Below, piece by piece: positions 37,968 to 52,240 of a stretch of DNA of 64,000 bases. The stretch comes from Comamonas sp. KCTC 72670 (GTDB lineage Bacteria > Myxococcota > Myxococcia > Myxococcales > Myxococcaceae). The position numbers and the translations under genes are program-made. Every line of letters starts with the position of its first letter. The stretch's first letter is position 1. The notes under the pieces are model-generated. The model was not told where the DNA came from and did no database searches. It saw only the letters and a list, made by a program, of their open reading frames with translations. The DNA lies in assembly GCA_014656495.1 (NCBI GenBank), contig BNCN01000003.1, positions 372,001 to 436,000 of the forward strand. The letters run 5' to 3'.

Positions 37968-39575
37968 ATGGCGGACGACATCGCAATTGGCATCGACCTG
38001 GGCACTTCGTACTCGTGCGTCGCGGTGGTCCAGGACGGCCAGCCCATCGTCATCCCCAACGAATGGGGTGAGACGACCCATGCCTCCTGCGTCTCGTTCC
38101 TCGAGGACGGCTCGGTGCTGGTGGGCAACGCGGCGAAGAAGAACATCATCACCAGCCCGGAGCAGACCGTCTATTCCGCCAAGCGGCTCATCGGGCGCTA
38201 CTACTTCTCCGACGAGGTGAAGAAGGCGCAGGCGGTGATGCCGTACCGCATCGTCGAGGGCGAGAACAACTCGGTGCGCATCGCGGTGAACGACCACAGC
38301 TATTCGCTCCCGGAGATCAGCGCGCTGGTCCTGAAGGAGATGAAGGCGGTGGCGGAGACGTACCTGGGACAAGAGGTGACCAAGGCCGTGGTCACCGTGC
38401 CCGCGTACTTCAACGACAACCAGCGGCAGGCCACCAAGGACGCGGGCCGCATCGCGGGCATGGAGGTGCTGCGCATCCTCAACGAGCCCACCGCCGCGGC
38501 GCTGGCGTACGGCTTCGGCCGCGACGTGAACCAGCGCGTGGTGGTCTACGACCTGGGCGGCGGCACCTTCGACGTGTCCATCCTGGAGATCGGCAAGGAC
38601 GTGTTCGAGGTGCTGGCCACCGCGGGTGACACGTACCTGGGCGGCGACGACTTCGACGACCGCATCATGACGTGGCTGGCGGATGACTTCCTGGCGCGCA
38701 CGCGCCTGGACGTGCGCCAGAACAAGTTCTGCCTGCAGATGCTCAAGGAGGCCGCGGAGAAGGCGAAGATCGACGTGGGCCAGACGGGCTCCGCCGACAT
38801 CCTCTGCCAGGGCATCTGCCAGGACGCGGATGGCAACATCATGGACCTGAAGGGGCAGCTCAACCAGGACCAGTTCAACCGCATGGTGATGGACCTGGTG
38901 CAGCGCACGTTCAAGGTGTGCGACGAGGCCCTGCAGAGCGCGCGCCTGACGGCGGCGGACATCGACGCGGTCATCCTCGTGGGCGGCCCGACGAGGCTGC
39001 CCATCATCCGCAACTCGGTGAAGCACTACTTCCAGAAGGATCCGCTGGAGGGCATCAACCCGGACCAGGTCGTGGCCATGGGCGCGGCGCTCCAGTCGCA
39101 TGCGCTGCTCGACAGCAAGACGGAGACGTTCCTGGTGGACGTCACGCCGCTGTCGCTGCGGATTGGCACGGTGGGCGGGTACACCGAGAAGATCATCGAC
39201 AAGAACACGCCGGTGCCCATCGACCGCTCGAAGACCTTCACCACCAGCCGCGACGGCCAGGAGAAGGTGAAGATTCGCGTGTACCAGGGCGAGTCCAACC
39301 GCGCCGACGAGTGCGAGATGCTCGGTGAGTTCGAGTTCGCGGGCTTCCGCATCGGCTACCGCGGCGAGGTGAAGATCGAGGTCACCTTCGAGATCAACAC
39401 GGACGGGCTGGTGCACGTCTCCGCCTGCGACACGGAGACGGGGCAGAAGACGTCGACCTCCATCACCCTGTCGTCCGGCATGAGCGAGGCCGACATCCAG
39501 CAGTCCATCCAGGCCAACCGGAACACCCGGCTCGCCGGCCACAACAGCAACGACCTGCCCGCCGTGGCGCAGTAA
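37968..39575 (+). CDS. Hsp70/DnaK-like chaperone without the helical lid
   Basis: A 535-residue Hsp70 paralogue. The ATPase domain (about 1-375) has all three signatures: [30 protein letters not shown] and [14 protein letters not shown]. The substrate-binding beta domain (about 385-500) has [14 protein letters not shown] and [13 protein letters not shown]. The protein ends about 30 residues after the beta domain ([11 protein letters not shown]...), where DnaK has a lid of over 100 residues. The ATG at 37968 follows GGAG. Myxobacteria carry Hsp70 paralogues used in motility and development (SglK, StkA); I cannot say which, if any, this is. The J-domain gene follows 21 bp later. Confidence 0.93.
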   Translation: MADDIAIGIDLGTSYSCVAVVQDGQPIVIPNEWGETTHASCVSFLEDGSVLVGNAAKKNIITSPEQTVYSAKRLIGRYYFSDEVKKAQAVMPYRIVEGENNSVRIAVNDHSYSLPEISALVLKEMKAVAETYLGQEVTKAVVTVPAYFNDNQRQATKDAGRIAGMEVLRILNEPTAAALAYGFGRDVNQRVVVYDLGGGTFDVSILEIGKDVFEVLATAGDTYLGGDDFDDRIMTWLADDFLARTRLDVRQNKFCLQMLKEAAEKAKIDVGQTGSADILCQGICQDADGNIMDLKGQLNQDQFNRMVMDLVQRTFKVCDEALQSARLTAADIDAVILVGGPTRLPIIRNSVKHYFQKDPLEGINPDQVVAMGAALQSHALLDSKTETFLVDVTPLSLRIGTVGGYTEKIIDKNTPVPIDRSKTFTTSRDGQEKVKIRVYQGESNRADECEMLGEFEFAGFRIGYRGEVKIEVTFEINTDGLVHVSACDTETGQKTSTSITLSSGMSEADIQQSIQANRNTRLAGHNSNDLPAVAQ

Positions 39576-39596
39576 GGCCGCGACCCGACCACGCCG

Positions 39597-42533
39597 ATGT
39601 CCCAGCCCTCAGACCCCAGCGACGGAGCGCCGCCCGGGACGCCGGCCACGCCCGCTCGGCCCGCGGTCCCGCGCGTGACGGCCGCCGTGCCCGGCCCCGT
39701 CTCGCCCGGGACCGTGCCGACGGCCCCCGCCAGCGCGCCGACGCCTGCGCCTCGGCCGCCGGCCGCGAAGTCTCCCGCGATGGCGCCGACGCCGCCGCCC
39801 CGGGCCACGATGACGGGGATTCCCGCCGTGCGTCCGGCCACGGCGCTCGGCGCCGGGACGACACCTGCGGGTGGACGGCCCGCGGTGCCCGGGGCCGCGG
39901 GTGGCGTGAGTCCGCAACGGCCCGCGACGGGAACGGGGGCCGCGCAGAAGTCTCCTGCCTCGGTGACAGGGGTTGCTCCGGTGGGGGCTGCGCAGAAGTC
40001 GCCGCCGTCAGTGCCGGGCATTGCGCCGATAGGGGCTGCGCAGCGGTCTCCGCCTTCGGTGCCGGGGGTTGCTCCAGTCGGAGCTGCGCAGAAGTCGCCG
40101 CCGTCGGTGCCGGGCATCGCCCCCGTCGAGGGAGTGCAGAAGTCACCGGCCTCGGTGCCGGGCGTTGCCCCCGTCGAGGGCGCACAGAAATCACCGGCAT
40201 CGGTGCCGGGCATTGCTCCCGTGGGGGCCGCGCAGCGGTCTCCAGCTTCAGTGCCAGGGATCGCTCCCGTCGGGGGCGCCCAGAAGTCGCCGCCGTCAGT
40301 ACCGGGTGTTGCTCCTGTGGGCGCTGCGCAGCGGTCTTCGCCTTCGGTGCCAGGGGTTGCTCCTGTGGGGGCCGCGCAGCGGTCTCCGCCTTCGGTGCCG
40401 GGGGTTGCTCCTGTAGGTGCTGCGCAGCGGTCTCCGCCCTCGGTGCCGGGCGTTGCTCCCGTTGCGGGCGCGCAGATGGCGCCGCCCTCGGTGCCGGGCG
40501 TTGCTCCCGTTGCGGGCGCGCAGATGGCGCCGCCTTCGGTGCCGGGCGTTGCTCCGGTAGGGGCCGCGCAGCGGTCTCCGCCTTCGGTGCCGGGGGTTGC
40601 TCCAGTCGGGGCTGTGCAGAAGTCGCCTGCGTCAGTGCCGGGCGTTGCACCCGTAGGAGCGGCACAGCGGTCTCCGCCCCTTGGCCTCGGAGCATCGACA
40701 CAGGACTCGCCAGCGACGTTGCCCGACATTCCCACTGTTGGCGCTGGCTCGACGCGGGAGAGCTCCCCGGCCACGCTGCCCGACATCCCCACCGTGGCAT
40801 CGGGCCCCACGCCCCTTCCCAGCATTCCTCCCGTTGGAGCGAGTGCGCCACAGCCTGGGTCCCCCGCCACCATCCCGAACATCCCTACGGTGGGCTCGGG
40901 CGCCACGTCGCGCGCCACGCTCCCCGGGATTCCATCGGTGTCGCCCAGCGCCGCGCCGCGGGTTGGTGCTGACGCGCGAACGCCGCCCCCCCGCGCAGCG
41001 GCTGGGACGGCCAGCGCCGGGGACAAGCCCTCCTCCGCGCCGACGCCAGCCCCCGGCCCCGTTGCCACCACGCGTTCGACTCCCGGCGCAGCGGGGGCGG
41101 CCACGCCCGCCCCCCGGACGGCGGCTGGCGGCACCACGCCAGTCCCTCGCTCGGCCAACGCGGCAGGTGGAGCGACACCCGTTCCGCGAACGGGACCTGG
41201 CGCGGCAGTTCCGGCCATCACACCGCTGAGCCCTGGCGCCGCGACAAGCCCAGCGGGTGCGGTGCCATCCGTGGCGCCCCTCGGCTCCAATGCGACAGGT
41301 GCAACGTCCTCCACAGGCGTGGTGCCCTCCGTCGCGCCGCGCAGCCCCGGCGTCCCGACGCATGCCGTGCCCTCCGTGGCGCCGGCAAGGCCCACCACGC
41401 CTTCGGGCGCCGTGCCCTCCGTCGCCCCTGTGCGCCCCGGCACGCCGACTGGCGCCGTGCCCTCCGTCGCCCCTGTGCGCCCCGGCGCGCCGACTGGCGC
41501 CGTGCCCTCCGTCGCCCCTGTGCGCCCCGGCACGCCGACTGGCGCCGTGCCCTCCGTCGCCCCCGTGCCCCCCGGCGTCCCGGGCCCAGGTGGCGCCCCG
41601 TCCATCCCGCCCGTGGCCGGCGCAACCGGAGCCCGTCCCGCGGGCCCGCGTCCGCCCCCCGTGCTCGCGCTGGGTCAGGTGGCCCCGCCCGTGGCGCCCT
41701 CCGCGGCGCCCCAGCAGCGTCCTGGCGCCCGGCCCACCATGTCCCTGCCCGCGATTGCCCCCGCGGGCACCACGCCACCGCGGCCCCCGCCCGCCGCGGC
41801 CAACGCGCCCACCATCCCGGGGGTGCCCCCCATCGCGCCGCTCGGCGCCGATCCGCGCGCCCCCACGATCCGCGTCCCCGCGATTCCCTCCGTGGCCCCG
41901 GCCGTCCCGCCAGCGGCCGCCGTCACCCCGCCTCCCGCGCCGTCCGCGGCCAAGGGCCCGGGGCTCGACATCCAGCAGCTCGCGGACCTGGAGGCCCGCT
42001 GCGCGAAGCTCGACCAGCTCGACTACTTCGAGCTGCTCGCGCTGGAGCGCACCGCCACGCCCGCTGACATCAAGCGCGCCTTCTACCGGGAGAGCCGCAC
42101 CTACCACCCCGACCGCTTCTTCCAGATGGAGTCGAAGGAGCTGAAGGAGCGCGTCAACGAGCTCTACAAGCGCGTCACCGAGGCCTATTACGTCCTGCGC
42201 GACGACACGAAGCGCAAGAAGTACGTCGCCGACGTGACGGGCCCGGAGCGCGCCCAGAAGCTGCGCTTCACCGAGGCCTCCGAGGCCGAAACCAAGGCCG
42301 CCGCCAAGAAGGAGCAGGAAGAGCAGATCGGCACCCACCCCAAGGGCCGCCAGTTCTTCCAGCAGGCGCAGAAGGACGCGGACGCCAGCAACTGGTCCGC
42401 CGCCGAGCGCAACCTCAAGATGGCCCTCACCTACGAGCCCGCCAACGCCCGCTACAAGGAGCGCCTGGCCGAAATCCAGAAGCAGTCCCAGGACGAGTCC
42501 CGCGACAAGGGCGGCTCGTTCAAGATTCGCTGA
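39597..42533 (+). CDS. J-domain protein with a long Pro/Ala/Val repeat region
   Basis: A 978-residue protein. Residues 1 to about 790 are low-complexity Pro/Ala/Gly/Ser/Val sequence with fifteen tandem 16-residue repeats (119-358, consensus SPPSVPGVAPVGAAQR) and several 15-residue repeats near 604-660. The J domain is at about 809-877 with H837-P-D839 intact, followed by a helical TPR-like segment (QFFQQAQKDADASNWSAAER). J proteins stimulate Hsp70 ATPase; the lidless Hsp70 gene lies just upstream, so they are probably partners. The repeat arm may be a spacer, a surface-binding region or a phase-separating tail. Confidence 0.88.
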   Translation: MSQPSDPSDGAPPGTPATPARPAVPRVTAAVPGPVSPGTVPTAPASAPTPAPRPPAAKSPAMAPTPPPRATMTGIPAVRPATALGAGTTPAGGRPAVPGAAGGVSPQRPATGTGAAQKSPASVTGVAPVGAAQKSPPSVPGIAPIGAAQRSPPSVPGVAPVGAAQKSPPSVPGIAPVEGVQKSPASVPGVAPVEGAQKSPASVPGIAPVGAAQRSPASVPGIAPVGGAQKSPPSVPGVAPVGAAQRSSPSVPGVAPVGAAQRSPPSVPGVAPVGAAQRSPPSVPGVAPVAGAQMAPPSVPGVAPVAGAQMAPPSVPGVAPVGAAQRSPPSVPGVAPVGAVQKSPASVPGVAPVGAAQRSPPLGLGASTQDSPATLPDIPTVGAGSTRESSPATLPDIPTVASGPTPLPSIPPVGASAPQPGSPATIPNIPTVGSGATSRATLPGIPSVSPSAAPRVGADARTPPPRAAAGTASAGDKPSSAPTPAPGPVATTRSTPGAAGAATPAPRTAAGGTTPVPRSANAAGGATPVPRTGPGAAVPAITPLSPGAATSPAGAVPSVAPLGSNATGATSSTGVVPSVAPRSPGVPTHAVPSVAPARPTTPSGAVPSVAPVRPGTPTGAVPSVAPVRPGAPTGAVPSVAPVRPGTPTGAVPSVAPVPPGVPGPGGAPSIPPVAGATGARPAGPRPPPVLALGQVAPPVAPSAAPQQRPGARPTMSLPAIAPAGTTPPRPPPAAANAPTIPGVPPIAPLGADPRAPTIRVPAIPSVAPAVPPAAAVTPPPAPSAAKGPGLDIQQLADLEARCAKLDQLDYFELLALERTATPADIKRAFYRESRTYHPDRFFQMESKELKERVNELYKRVTEAYYVLRDDTKRKKYVADVTGPERAQKLRFTEASEAETKAAAKKEQEEQIGTHPKGRQFFQQAQKDADASNWSAAERNLKMALTYEPANARYKERLAEIQKQSQDESRDKGGSFKIR
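39951..40670 (+). repeat. 15 tandem 48-bp repeats in the J-domain gene
   Basis: In-frame coding minisatellite: 15 contiguous units of 48 bp, encoding consensus SPPSVPGVAPVGAAQR with substitutions at the I/V, G/E and last (R/K/M) positions. Units are similar but not identical in DNA, which suggests both expansion and divergence. Confidence 0.95.
41406..41540 (+). repeat. Three near-identical 45-bp repeats
   Basis: Copies at 41406-41450, 41451-41495 and 41496-41540. They differ at a single base and encode GAVPSVAPVRPGTPT (Ala for Thr in the middle copy). More diverged copies flank them on both sides. The near identity suggests a recent duplication. Confidence 0.93.
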
Positions 42534-42553
42534 CGGCGGCGACGCGGGGGATC

Positions 42554-43309
42554 ATGGTCATCGACCTCATCATCCTCGGCCTGGTGCTCTTCTTCGCCCT
42601 CATCGGGGCCGCGACAGGCGTGTCCCGGCAGGTCGCCAACTGGGCGGGGCTCGCGGTGGGCTACTTCGCCTCGCGCCGGCTGGGCCCGGTGGTGGGCCCG
42701 CATCTGGCGGAGGCTCTGGGCAGCCCGCTCTTCCTGGGCTTCATCGTGGGCACGGTGCTCGTCTTCATCTGCACCTGGCTCGCGGTGCGCTACGCCCTGG
42801 GCGCGCTGCTCCTGCGCATCCTCGCCACCGGCCAGCACAACGAGAACCGGGGCCTGGATCGCTTCCTCGGCTTCGTGCTCGGCGGCGCGAAGATGGGCCT
42901 CATCGCCTGGGTCATCCTCAGCGGCATCGCCTTCTTCGAGCAGCACGTCGTCATCGCCGGACGCCGCGTGGGCCTCTCCCCGAAGGAGTCGCTCTCCATC
43001 GAGGTGGCCCGCCGCTACAACCTCTTCGAGATGACGCAGTTCGCCCCCGTGGGGAACCTCGTGGAGGTGGCCAAGGCCGCGAGCGACCCGAAGCGCGCCA
43101 GCAAGCTCCAGGACGACCCGGCCTACAAGGCCCTGCGCAAGGACCCGCGCTTCCAGCGCCTCCTGCAGGACCCCAAGCTGAAGCAGGCCCTGTCGCGAGG
43201 AGACACCGCCGCGCTGCTGCGCCACGACGGTGTCCTCCAGCTCATCCAGGACCCGGACGTGGCGGCCCGGCTGGGCGCTGCGGCGCGCGCGTCCGAGCGC
43301 GGCCCCTGA
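42554..43309 (+). CDS. CvpA family membrane protein
   Basis: A 251-residue protein. The first 140 residues form the CvpA domain with four hydrophobic segments: VIDLIILGLVLFFALIGAAT, the WAGLAVGYFASRR region, FIVGTVLVFICTWLAV and LGGAKMGLIAWVILSG. The C-terminal 100 residues are cytoplasmic and charged, with DDPAYKALRKDPRFQRLLQD repeats. CvpA relatives are linked to colicin V export, envelope homeostasis and purF regulation in other bacteria. It starts 20 bp after the J-domain gene and is probably in the same transcript. The stop lies 1 bp from the convergent ClpX-like gene. Confidence 0.88.
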   Translation: MVIDLIILGLVLFFALIGAATGVSRQVANWAGLAVGYFASRRLGPVVGPHLAEALGSPLFLGFIVGTVLVFICTWLAVRYALGALLLRILATGQHNENRGLDRFLGFVLGGAKMGLIAWVILSGIAFFEQHVVIAGRRVGLSPKESLSIEVARRYNLFEMTQFAPVGNLVEVAKAASDPKRASKLQDDPAYKALRKDPRFQRLLQDPKLKQALSRGDTAALLRHDGVLQLIQDPDVAARLGAAARASERGP

Positions 43310-43310
43310 C

Positions 43311-44384
43311 TCACACGTCCAGCTGCGTGGAATCCAACCCGCGCAGCCGCTCGCGCACGAAGCCCGCGTCCACCGCCACCTGGCGCCGCCGCCGCTCGGG
43401 CGCCTCGAACATGACGTCCGACATCACGTGCTCCAGGATGGAGCGCAGCCCGCGGGCCCCCAGGCCCCGGTCCAGCGAGTAGCGCACCACCTCGCGCAGG
43501 CCCGGCTCCGCGAAGTCCACCTCCAGCTCGTCCATGGCCAGCAGCTCCCGGAACTCGCGGACGATGGCGTCCGGCGGCTCGGTGAGCACGCGCAGCAAGT
43601 CGTCCTCGCCCAGCCGGTCCAGTTGCACCACCACCGGCAGGCGCCCGAGGAACTCCGCCAGCATGCCGAACTCGGTGAGCTGCTTCGTGCTGATGCGCCG
43701 CTGTCGCCGCTTCGCCGCGTCGTCCGCGCCAAAGCCCATGGCGCGCCCGCCCTCGTCGCCGTAGTCGTGCAGGTCGCTGAAGGTGCCCGCGCAGATGAAG
43801 AGGATGTCGCGCGTGTCCACCTGCACGAAGTCGCTCTTGTTCCACGCCTGGGTGACGTTGAGGGGCACGTACACCTCGCGGCCCTCCAGCAGCTTCAGCA
43901 GCGACTGCTGCACACCTTCACCGCCGATGTCGCGGCTGCCGGCGCCGTTGCGGGCGCCCTGGGAGCGCCGGGCAATCTTGTCCACCTCGTCGATGAAGAT
44001 GATGCCCCGCTGGGTGTCCTCCACGGAGTGGTTCGCCTTGAAGAGGAGGTCGGAGATCATCACCTCCACGTCCTTCCCGTAGTAGCCGGCCTCCGTGTAC
44101 TCGGTGGCGTCCACGGTGGTGAACGGGACATTGAGGATGTCCGCCAGGTTGCGGGCGATGTGCGTCTTGCCGCTCCCGGTGGGGCCTATGAGCAAGATAT
44201 TGGATTTCTTGATGAGCGACGTCCGGCGCAGCCTTCGCGCCAGCAGCCGCTTGAGGTGATTGTGGGCGGCGATGGCCACGGCGCGCTTGGCGCCGTCCTG
44301 GCCGATGACGAAGCGGTCCAGCCGCTCGTAGATTTCCCGCGGGGTCAGCACCGCTGCTTCATCCCTGCGTGCGGACGACTCCAT
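43311..44384 (-). CDS. ClpX-like AAA+ ATPase without the zinc-binding domain
   Basis: A 357-residue AAA+ unfoldase paralogue. Walker A GPTGSGKT (67-74), Walker B GIIFIDEVDKI with Asp132-Glu133, sensor/arginine-finger regions, and ClpX-type C-terminal LGARGLRSILEHVMSDVMFE. Pore loop 1 is GYYG (100-103) where ClpX has GYVG, and the ClpP-docking IGF loop position reads MGF. The N-terminal C4 zinc domain of ClpX is absent; the gene starts after a strong GGGGAGGG site at the ATG at 44382-44384. Likely a specialised unfoldase or remodeller, with or without ClpP. Not the housekeeping clpX, which sits with clpP elsewhere by family habit. Confidence 0.9.
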   Translation of the reverse strand: MESSARRDEAAVLTPREIYERLDRFVIGQDGAKRAVAIAAHNHLKRLLARRLRRTSLIKKSNILLIGPTGSGKTHIARNLADILNVPFTTVDATEYTEAGYYGKDVEVMISDLLFKANHSVEDTQRGIIFIDEVDKIARRSQGARNGAGSRDIGGEGVQQSLLKLLEGREVYVPLNVTQAWNKSDFVQVDTRDILFICAGTFSDLHDYGDEGGRAMGFGADDAAKRRQRRISTKQLTEFGMLAEFLGRLPVVVQLDRLGEDDLLRVLTEPPDAIVREFRELLAMDELEVDFAEPGLREVVRYSLDRGLGARGLRSILEHVMSDVMFEAPERRRRQVAVDAGFVRERLRGLDSTQLDV

Positions 44385-44625
44385 GTACCCTCCCCTTGTG
44401 TCCTCGCGTCCCTCGGGACGCACCGGGAAAAGGTAGGAATTGAATGGAGGGTCGGCCCGAGGGAGGAGGAGCGCCGGGCGGCCGCCCCGCCAGCCTGCCT
44501 GCCCTCCGCACAAGCGGCTGTTGAATACGGAGGGGGTTTCCGATAGTTCCCGCGCGATTTCCCGTGTCCGGCTTCATAGTGCATGGGGAGTTACCCCCAT
44601 CAACGCAGGGAGCCTCGAAAAGCCG

Positions 44626-46653
<2,028 letters not shown>

Positions 46654-46683
46654 GCCCCGTACCTGACGCGGATTGAAGTTCCG

Positions 46684-46721
46684 GCCCCCTGTCGCGCCAC
46701 GCCGCGGCAGGGGGCTTCTTC
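46684..46721. terminator. Terminator between speA and the convergent gene
   Basis: A stem of 8 perfect base pairs (GCCCCCTG at 46684-46691 with CAGGGGGC at 46708-46715) extended inward by 4-5 pairs, with a 6-nt loop, then TTCTTC. Good candidate for a speA terminator. Confidence 0.75.
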
Positions 46722-46744
46722 ATGTCACGCCGCCCCGCCCGCGC

Positions 46745-47272
46745 TCAGTGCCCCGCGACGAGCGGCTCGCCCGAACCGAACGGCAGGGGCTCCTCCGAGA
46801 AGGCCACGTCCGCGGCCTGGGCGCGCAGGCGCTGGAGCACCGAGCGCTGCGCCTCGCCGCGCTGCACGAGCGACTCGAAGGGGAAGCGCGCCAGCCGCGG
46901 GTCCTTCACGGACACGCGGGCCAGGGTGCGCCACAGCGACAAACGGCCCTCGGTGGCCGCGCACAGCCCCTCCAGCTCCAGCAGCCGGCTCAGCGGCGAG
47001 TAGCGCACCAGGGTGCCGTTGAGCTTCAGCCGCGACACCTTCTCCACGGCCCAGGCGGCGCGCGTCTTCAGCCCGTCGCGCTTCAGCTCCAGGGCCTCCA
47101 TCACCGACACCAGCGTCGCCTGGTCCTCCTTCAGCTCGGGGATGAGCGTCGCCAGGTAGCGGCCCAGGAGGTTGCCGTGGTTCTCCGCCTCGGTGCGGAC
47201 CGCCAGCTCCACACCGCCCACCGAGCCCGCCAGGTGGTCATTGAGGTAGATGCCCAGCCGCTTCGCGTGCAT
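46745..47272 (-). CDS. Conserved helical protein of unknown function
   Basis: A 175-residue all-helical soluble protein. The N-terminal block LGIYLNDHLAGSVGGVELA and the middle KLNGTLVRYSPLSRLLELEG look like those of a widespread uncharacterised bacterial family. The arrangement of two long helix pairs with Glu/His residues (NDHLAG, RTEAENHG, ELKEDQ) is faintly ferritin-like, but I cannot see a metal site with confidence. ATG at 47270-47272. The OsmC gene lies upstream on the same strand, 107 bp away. Confidence 0.8.
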   Translation of the reverse strand: MHAKRLGIYLNDHLAGSVGGVELAVRTEAENHGNLLGRYLATLIPELKEDQATLVSVMEALELKRDGLKTRAAWAVEKVSRLKLNGTLVRYSPLSRLLELEGLCAATEGRLSLWRTLARVSVKDPRLARFPFESLVQRGEAQRSVLQRLRAQAADVAFSEEPLPFGSGEPLVAGH

Positions 47273-47379
47273 GCACAGTCCTCCGTCGGGAACCCCGCAG
47301 ACAGGGAAGGTGGACACGGCGAAGCCCGCCCGCAGCGGCGGCAGGCAGGCTCCTCTGGAGGGCAGGCGAGCCTGCGTCC

Positions 47380-47814
47380 TCAGTCCGGATAGCTGAACGA
47401 GAGGGGCAGCTTCACCTCGGGGTGGAGGCTGCGGGCCACCGGGCACTCACGGCCCGCGGCCTCCAGCTTCGCGCGGTGCTCGGCGGACAAGCCCGCGGGC
47501 ATCTGGATGTCCAGCACCAGCTCGCCAATGCGACGGGGCGGCGGCGTCATGCGCTTCTCCACCCGGGCGCGCACCTCGCCCAGGGAGATGCCTTCACGCG
47601 AGGCGAACAGGTGCATCGTCGTCACCGCGCACGACATCAGCGCCGCGCCCACCAGGTCCGTGGGCGAGAAGCTGCCCCCGGTGCCGCCGTTGTCGCGCGG
47701 CGCCTCCGTGTGGCTCACCGTGCTGGACGGGCCGTGGGTGAGCTGCGTCTTGAACTGGGGCTGGCTGACCAAGGTCATCACCACGCCCGTGGCGGGAGTC
47801 TGCGTCTGGCTCAT
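47380..47814 (-). CDS. OsmC-family peroxidase
   Basis: A 144-residue OsmC/Ohr-fold protein that reduces organic hydroperoxides using two Cys residues: one in GAALMSCAVTTM and the other in GRECPVARSLHP. The signature SFSPTDLVGAALMSC is typical of the YhfA/OsmC branch. ATG at 47812-47814. It lies 41 bp downstream of a small hypothetical gene on the same strand and is probably cotranscribed with it. Confidence 0.9.
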   Translation of the reverse strand: MSQTQTPATGVVMTLVSQPQFKTQLTHGPSSTVSHTEAPRDNGGTGGSFSPTDLVGAALMSCAVTTMHLFASREGISLGEVRARVEKRMTPPPRRIGELVLDIQMPAGLSAEHRAKLEAAGRECPVARSLHPEVKLPLSFSYPD

Positions 47815-47855
47815 GGGGGAAGGCTCCACGGCCTTCGCGCTCCAGTCCAGCGTCT

Positions 47856-48140
47856 TCACTTGTTGCGCTTGCGCACCCCGCCGGACACCTTGGTGGGTGA
47901 CTCCGGGACGCGCTCGGGCGCGCCGAGCACCTGAGCCCGCACTTGCTCGGCTGGCAGATGGGAAGTGTCCGCCAGGACACAGGAGACGAAGGCCAGCTCC
48001 GCCAGGGCGCGGCGCGCGCGCTGACGCACCGCGGGGTCCTCCGAGGACAGGACGTCCGTGGCGGAGGCGACGTAGCTGCTCGCCAACGACTCGAAGAGGT
48101 ACACCCGGTTCTCGATGGTCGTGTCGGTCTTCTTGCCCAT
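47856..48140 (-). CDS. Small hypothetical protein
   Basis: A 94-residue basic, mostly helical protein: MGKKTDTTIENRVYLFESLA, then ARRALAELAFVSCVLADTS, ending in KVSGGVRKRNK. No known family recognised. The ATG at 48138-48140 has no clear ribosome site, but the reading frame shows the GC-rich third-position bias of a real gene, and it sits in line with the OsmC gene. Divergent from the PHP phosphatase gene, 117 bp away. Confidence 0.65.
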   Translation of the reverse strand: MGKKTDTTIENRVYLFESLASSYVASATDVLSSEDPAVRQRARRALAELAFVSCVLADTSHLPAEQVRAQVLGAPERVPESPTKVSGGVRKRNK

Positions 48141-48257
48141 AGGGCCGTGAGAGTAGGCCTCCCAGGTGGCGGTGACACCCCGGATGGCGCAAGTTGGTGT
48201 GAAACCCGGCACAGGTCGCGTAAGGGACCTGACGCACCTCTCACCTCGGAGCCCGCC

Positions 48258-49076
48258 GTGATTGACCTGCACTCGCACACCACCGCCAGCGACGGTCAAT
48301 ACGCGCCCACCGAGCTGCTGACGCGGGCGGCCGCCGCGGGGGTCACGGTCCTGGCGGTGACGGACCACGACACCGTCGCGGGACTGGCCGAGGCCGCCGA
48401 GGCCGCGCGCGCCCACGGCGTGGAGCTGGTGCCGGGCATCGAAATCTCCGCGTTCATCCACGGCCGCGAGTGCCACATCCTGGGCCACTTCCTGCGCCCC
48501 GACGACGAGGACATCGCCCGCTTCGCGGACCGGCTGCGGCTGGAGCGCGAGCAGCGCATGGAGGCCCTGCTCGAGCGGATGCGGCAGCTCGGCTACCCGG
48601 TGCGGATGGAGCACGTGCTCGCGGTGGCCGGTGACGCGCAGCTGGGCCGCCCGCACCTGGCCCGCGTGCTGGTGGACCGAGGCTGGGTCGTGGACGTGAA
48701 GGAGGCCTTCGACCGCTTCCTGGGCGCGCGCGGCGCCGCCTGGGTGGAGCGCTTCAAGCTCGCGGGCGAGGACGCCATCCGGCTCATCCGCAACGCGGGC
48801 GGCACCGCCACCCTCGCCCACCCCGGCTCGTCGCGCATGGAGAAGCTCGAAATCCGCGCGCTCGCCCAAGCAGGACTCGCTGGGTTGGAGGTCCTGCACG
48901 AGGACCACAACCCCAGCGTGCGCCAGAAGTACCTCGCCATCGCCCGGGAGCTGGACCTGGTCCCCACCGCGGGCAGCGACTTCCACGGCGAGGCCATCTC
49001 CGCGGACCACCGCCTGGGCACCGCCTCCATGCCGCCCGAGCTGTTCGCGAAGCTCAAGTCACGCGCCCAGGCCTGA
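48258..49076 (+). CDS. PHP-domain phosphoesterase (YciV/RNase AM-like)
   Basis: A 272-residue stand-alone PHP metallohydrolase with the full metal site: DLHSHTTASDG, VTDHDTVAG, GIEISAF, CHILGHFL, RPHLARVL, AHPGSSR and GSDFHGE. Members hydrolyse 3',5'-bisphosphonucleosides and trim 5' ends of short RNAs. GTG start at 48258, 7 nt after GGAG. Family assignment is strong; exact substrate is inferred from relatives. Confidence 0.92.
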   Translation: MIDLHSHTTASDGQYAPTELLTRAAAAGVTVLAVTDHDTVAGLAEAAEAARAHGVELVPGIEISAFIHGRECHILGHFLRPDDEDIARFADRLRLEREQRMEALLERMRQLGYPVRMEHVLAVAGDAQLGRPHLARVLVDRGWVVDVKEAFDRFLGARGAAWVERFKLAGEDAIRLIRNAGGTATLAHPGSSRMEKLEIRALAQAGLAGLEVLHEDHNPSVRQKYLAIARELDLVPTAGSDFHGEAISADHRLGTASMPPELFAKLKSRAQA

Positions 49077-49132
49077 GCCGCTACAGGCATGTAAAAATGA
49101 GATTTCGAGAAATTTGGTAGGCTCCGGCCTGC

Positions 49133-52236
<3,104 letters not shown>

Positions 52237-52240
<4 letters not shown>

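Noticed and set aside
39951..40670. CRISPR-like array
   Set aside because: The 48-bp units are contiguous, without spacers, keep frame and encode protein; there are no cas genes.
39356..42338. Large minus-strand frames opposite the J-domain gene
   Set aside because: Repeats read backwards give long open frames, but the plus strand contains the J domain with HPD and a gene start.
44440..44625. N-terminal extension of SpeA
   Set aside because: Arg/Pro-rich translation overlapping the divergent promoter region; family homology begins at the ATG at 44626.
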